From: Terriglobia bacterium
GTDB lineage: Bacteria > Acidobacteriota > Terriglobia > UBA7540
Length of the DNA stretch: 8,218 bases
Direction: 5' to 3'
Assembly: GCA_020072905.1 (NCBI GenBank)
Contig: JAIQGB010000183.1
Coordinates: 1 to 8,218, forward strand
Made by a program: the position numbers and the translations under genes. The notes beneath the pieces are model-generated. The model saw only the letters and a list, made by a program, of their open reading frames with translations. It did not search any database and was not told where the DNA came from. Shown one piece after another: positions 5,868 through 8,218 of the stretch. Every line of letters begins with the position of its first letter. The first letter of the stretch is position 1.

Positions 5868-5877
5868 GGAGATTGGG

Positions 5878-6672
5878 ATGGAATGGCTCGACTGGCTACC
5901 AGTGCTCGGCATTGTGCTTCTGGCAGGGACGGTGCTCTTCCTCAGAAGGAAGGCCAAACGGAAAGCTGCAATCGCGGTCGGCGACCGTATTGAGCAGCTG
6001 GCCGAACTGGCCGAAGGTTTCAACTTGGCGGGCGAGAACATTCAGCGTTACATCAGCGACCTAAAAAGGGCCTCCGAAGAGAACCGGCAACTTTTCCTCG
6101 ACTCCATTCGCATGATTACTTCTGCGGTGGACGCCAAAGACCCGCGCACTAAGGGCCACTCAGGGCGAGTTGCGGACTACTCGGTAGCCATCGCTCGCCA
6201 TTTGAAGCTTCCCGATGAAGAGGTCGAAAAGATACGCACCGGTGCGGAGCTCCACGACGTGGGCCTAAGTGGCATCGAAGACCGGATTCTGAAAAAGCCC
6301 AGCGCCCTGACAGAAGAGGAATCGGAAATCATGAAGCGGCACACCATCATAGGTTACGAGATGGTTCGCCAAATCAGGCAACTGAACGGAACCCTCCCCA
6401 TCATCCGCTGGCATCACGAAAGGTTGGACGGCAAGGGATATCCCGACGGCATAGCTGGGGACGAAATTCCGTTAGGGGTGCGAATTGTGGCTGTTGCAGA
6501 GGCGTTTGATGCGATGACATCGGACCGGCCGTATCAAGCCGGGCGGTCATTTTCAGAGGCGCGAGACGAACTCCTGCGCCACTCTGGTACGCAGTTTGAC
6601 CCCGAAGTCGTTAAGGTTTTCCTTTCCATTCCAGAAGAAACTTGGAAAATCCCACCGAGCGCATCCGGTTAG
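5878..6672 (+). CDS. Membrane-anchored HD-GYP domain protein with variant active site
   Basis: This is a 264-residue protein: one N-terminal membrane segment (about 7-22, then RRKAKRK), a short helical linker (35-70), then an HD-GYP domain (72-255). HD-GYP proteins hydrolyse the second messenger cyclic di-GMP. Visible motifs: DAKDPRTKGHSGRVADYS with H94; AELHDVGLSGIEDRIL with H126/D127; MKRHTIIGYE with H155; RWHHERLDGKGYPDG with H179/H180 and the GYP triplet at 187-189; and VAEAFDAMTSDRPY. Two departures stand out. The usual HDxGK Lys is Leu at 130, and the metal-ligand Asp of VAD-x-FDA is Glu at 208. The other histidine and aspartate ligands are intact, so the protein may still bind metal, but activity could be altered. 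The ATG has AAGGAG at 5866-5871, 6 bases upstream. There is no receiver, PAS or HAMP domain; any input would come through the membrane segment or a partner. Confidence 0.88.
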   Translation: MEWLDWLPVLGIVLLAGTVLFLRRKAKRKAAIAVGDRIEQLAELAEGFNLAGENIQRYISDLKRASEENRQLFLDSIRMITSAVDAKDPRTKGHSGRVADYSVAIARHLKLPDEEVEKIRTGAELHDVGLSGIEDRILKKPSALTEEESEIMKRHTIIGYEMVRQIRQLNGTLPIIRWHHERLDGKGYPDGIAGDEIPLGVRIVAVAEAFDAMTSDRPYQAGRSFSEARDELLRHSGTQFDPEVVKVFLSIPEETWKIPPSASG

Positions 6673-7571
6673 AGTATAAGTTGCCGTAGGCGTGATGGGC
6701 GCGGGTAGAATTCTCAAGAAAAGTCCGATGTCCCACTCCTGCGAAAACCCCACCAGGAAAACGCGCTCTTTGCCCATTTTCGCTAAGACCCACCCTAACC
6801 TGCCCTCGCCCCCCGAAAACCCGTGGATTCGGCTGCAAACGGGAACTCGGGCCATCCTGGGGGCTGAAAACTACCGCCCAGGAAAGCTGAAAACACCTGA
6901 ACGACGGGAACTCTCGTACAGCCCAAAAATTCGCCAGGTTTCAAACCGACGGTTTCCAACGCGGTCATTGGGAATTCGGGGTAAGCCTCAAAGAAGCTCC
7001 TAAAATCAAACACCAGGAAAAATGCGGGCTTGATTGATATTCTGGGCTAACGACCAGTCCTCCACAAAACCATGTTTCGGCATGTCGGTAAGGCTTGGGC
7101 ACGGCATTCTCGTTCAGGTCTGGTGCGGGTGTTTTCAGGGGGGTTTTGCAGTGCGTGTAAGTGTCTACTGAGCTAGCGTGCGGTGTGTGGAGCGCAAACG
7201 ACCGCTGAACTTGCCAAGCGTGCGCATGAGACCAGGGGGGAACTCCCCGAACTTCACATGGCTCCATCCCCCGCCTGCCGTTTTCGGCGGACTAGGACAA
7301 GGATACGGGAATCTTTAGTGGGGTGGAGCAAACGGACGGCTAAAGCGGAGCCGCATGGTATCCGGGGTCGTCGTCATTTCCGGCCGCTTCCGAGGCCACC
7401 CACATGAGAAAGCGATGCGCGACCTGCACAATCATTCGCGTCCCCGAAGAGTCTTTGCTCTCCCGTCGTTGGCGTGACTTCAACGGGTTATTTGGTCGGC
7501 GTGCTGGCCCCGATCACTTCGGCTGGAAATAAGTGCGTGCTTCGGTGTTAGCAGAGACGGGAAGGGGCCGC
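6673..7571. other. 900-base stretch with no recognisable gene
   Basis: Open frames exist on both strands, but none has a recognisable domain or a convincing start. The first part (6750-7020) is unusually rich in GGAAAA/GAAAAC strings, with CACCAGGAAAA repeated at 6751-6761 and 7011-7021. A 42-codon frame at 7404-7532 has a CxxC pair and GAGG 8 bases upstream but no known relative. The right end abuts the IS3 left terminus. It may be decayed coding sequence, an interspersed non-coding element, or both. Confidence 0.55.
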
Positions 7572-7780
7572 TGACCTGCCCCCCGAAAACTGGACCGGCT
7601 GAAATGTGAGTTCTCCGGGGTATAAAAGCCCAAGGAGGACGAGCGATGAGGAAGAGCCGGTTCAATGAGGAGCAGATTATCGGGGTGTTGAAGGAAGGGG
7701 AAGCGGGTCTCGAGGTGGAAGAGATCTGCCGGAAGCACGGCATCTGTGCGCAGACCTACTACCGCTGGAAGGCGCGCGGG
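7572..7780 (+). mobile_element. IS3-family insertion sequence remnant (left end only)
   Basis: TGACCTGCCCCCCGAAAAC at 7572 is a typical IS3-family left terminus beginning TGA. About 70 bases later orfA starts with a strong ribosome site (AAGGAGG, 7632-7638). Homology to the transposase stops near 7775. The rest of orfA, the frameshift site, the DDE transposase orfB and the right terminal repeat are absent; no inverted copy of the terminus occurs to the right. The element is therefore dead unless mobilised in trans, and even that would need the missing right end. The right boundary is approximate. Confidence 0.8.
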
Positions 7781-7846
7781 GACGTCGGCTGGCGCAGACC
7801 GTCGCTCTTAACGGTCTGCGATCTCGCGAAGCGCGCAGCAAGATGA
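7646..7846 (+). pseudogene. Truncated IS3-family transposase OrfA (helix-turn-helix part)
   Basis: The first ~43 residues match IS3 OrfA / HTH_Tnp_1: MRKSRFNEEQIIGVLKEGEAG, then EEICRKHGICAQTYYRWKA. This is the terminal-repeat-binding helix-turn-helix that normally continues into a leucine-zipper dimerisation helix and then, by programmed -1 frameshift, into the orfB catalytic domain. Here the match ends after YRWKA and the frame continues for 23 unrelated residues (RGDVGWRR...) that overlap another gene remnant in a different frame. The 66-residue product, if made, might still bind IS3 termini and interfere with transposition, as short OrfA proteins can; that is speculation. Confidence 0.82.
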
Positions 7847-7896
7847 AGTCACTACTCGACGAATCGCTCAAGAAGGGACTCGCCCAGCCTGAGTAG
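7777..7896 (+). pseudogene. 3' tail of an unidentified gene fused to the IS remnant
   Basis: In the frame one base behind that of orfA, an open stretch from about 7777 to TAG at 7894-7896 reads like a protein C-terminus: RRLAQTVALNGL, then SREARSKMKSLLDESLKKG, a Leu/Lys/Glu-spaced amphipathic helix, ending QPE. The 5' part of that gene is not in the window and has been replaced by the IS3 left end, so I read it as a gene interrupted by the IS and then joined across a deletion. The family is not recognised. It could instead be a chance frame. Confidence 0.4.
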
Positions 7897-7901
7897 TCAA
7901 C

Positions 7902-7948
7902 GTAGGGGAGCCCTTTGGGCTCCCGGGGAGGGCCGAGCCCTCCCCTAC
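7902..7948. terminator. Double hairpin; possible bidirectional terminator or interspersed palindrome
   Basis: Two perfect 8-bp hairpins lie side by side: GGGAGCCC-ttt-GGGCTCCC (7906-7924) and GGGGAGGG-ccgag-CCCTCCCC (7925-7945). The outer ends GTAGGGGAG (7902-7910) and CTCCCCTAC (7940-7948) also pair with each other, so the element can switch between one long and two short stems. It sits between converging gene ends, 10 bases from the oxidase stop. No T-run follows, so a mobile palindromic repeat of the REP type is an equal alternative. Confidence 0.55.
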
Positions 7949-7958
7949 GGTCCGCAAC

Positions 7959-8218
7959 CTACGCCGGCCGGATGTTCTGGTTCACCCGGAAAAAGTTTGA
8001 CGGGTCGTACTTCTTCTTGATCGCCGCCAGGCGGTCGTAGTTCTCACGGAACGCGGCCTTCACGCGCTCCTGGCCTTCCTCCATCATAAAATTCACGTAG
8101 GCACCGCCCGCGGAATAGGGATGCAGCGCGTCGAAGTAATCCTTGCACCATTTCGTAATCTTGTCCTTGTTCGCCGGGTCGGGGTCCACGCCCACGATCA
8201 CCAGCGCCCAAGTAGCGT
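7959..8218 (-). CDS. FAD-linked oxidase, berberine-bridge type, C-terminal part (5' end outside window)
   Basis: This minus-strand frame runs off the right edge; only about 86 C-terminal residues are present, from ATWALVIVGVDPD to the TAG at 7959-7961. The end matches the berberine-bridge enzyme (BBE) C-terminal domain (PF08031): GGAYVNFMMEEGQERVKAAF, then ENYDRLAAIKKKYDP and NFFRVNQNIRP, the hallmark closing motif. Full proteins are ~450-500 residues with an N-terminal PCMH-type FAD-binding domain, often with covalently held FAD, and oxidise sugars, alcohols or plant-type alkaloids using oxygen. The substrate and the FAD-attachment residues lie outside the window. The double hairpin 10 bases past the stop may end its transcript. 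Confidence 0.9.
   Translation of the reverse strand, partial: ATWALVIVGVDPDPANKDKITKWCKDYFDALHPYSAGGAYVNFMMEEGQERVKAAFRENYDRLAAIKKKYDPSNFFRVNQNIRPA

Noticed and set aside
7404..7532. 42-codon ORF with CxxC and GAGG upstream
   Set aside because: No recognisable family and no conservation evidence; kept only as a note in the intergenic entry.

Overview
The window looks like a high-GC soil or sediment bacterium. Acidobacteriota is my best guess, based on the gene mix (DinB-like, HD-GYP and berberine-bridge-type FAD oxidase genes), the strong AGGAGG-type ribosome sites and the heptameric and palindromic intergenic repeats. No rRNA, tRNA or marker gene fixes this. Coding density is low for a bacterium: three gaps of about 400 to 900 bases carry repeats and no recognisable gene.

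Layout from left to right. (1) The 3' end of a LysR-type regulator runs off the left edge. Its stop codon lies inside a GGGATTA heptamer array (371-446). A related array in inverted orientation sits at 760-799, so the two bracket a 313-base unexplained segment. (2) A lower-GC gene (1046-1873) encodes an uncharacterised 275-residue protein that resembles Apea-type HEPN proteins and has an R-x4-H motif. (3) A DUF433 antitoxin and a DUF5615 PIN-like toxin form a two-gene cassette, translationally coupled by a 4-base overlap (2287-2888). (4) A small convergent gene of unknown function (3106-3306, minus strand) is separated from the toxin gene by a strong hairpin. (5) Four plus-strand genes follow: a DinB-like metal protein, a small coiled-coil protein with a C-terminal membrane anchor, a four-segment membrane-anchored metallophosphoesterase, and a membrane-anchored HD-GYP protein with two substitutions at normally conserved active-site positions. 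A possible 28-codon leader ORF precedes the last. (6) About 900 bases hold no recognisable gene. (7) An IS3-family remnant consists of the left end plus the start of orfA and is joined directly to the 3' tail of another broken gene. (8) A compact double hairpin precedes the 3' end of a minus-strand berberine-bridge-type FAD oxidase that leaves the window on the right.

The window is best read as a repeat-rich accessory stretch. The possible HEPN protein and the toxin-antitoxin pair form a small plausible stress or defence patch, and the IS scar and heptamer arrays record rearrangement. I did not find convincing evidence of a complete new multi-gene system. The points most worth following are the HEPN-like gene, the variant HD-GYP active site and the paired inverted heptamer arrays.
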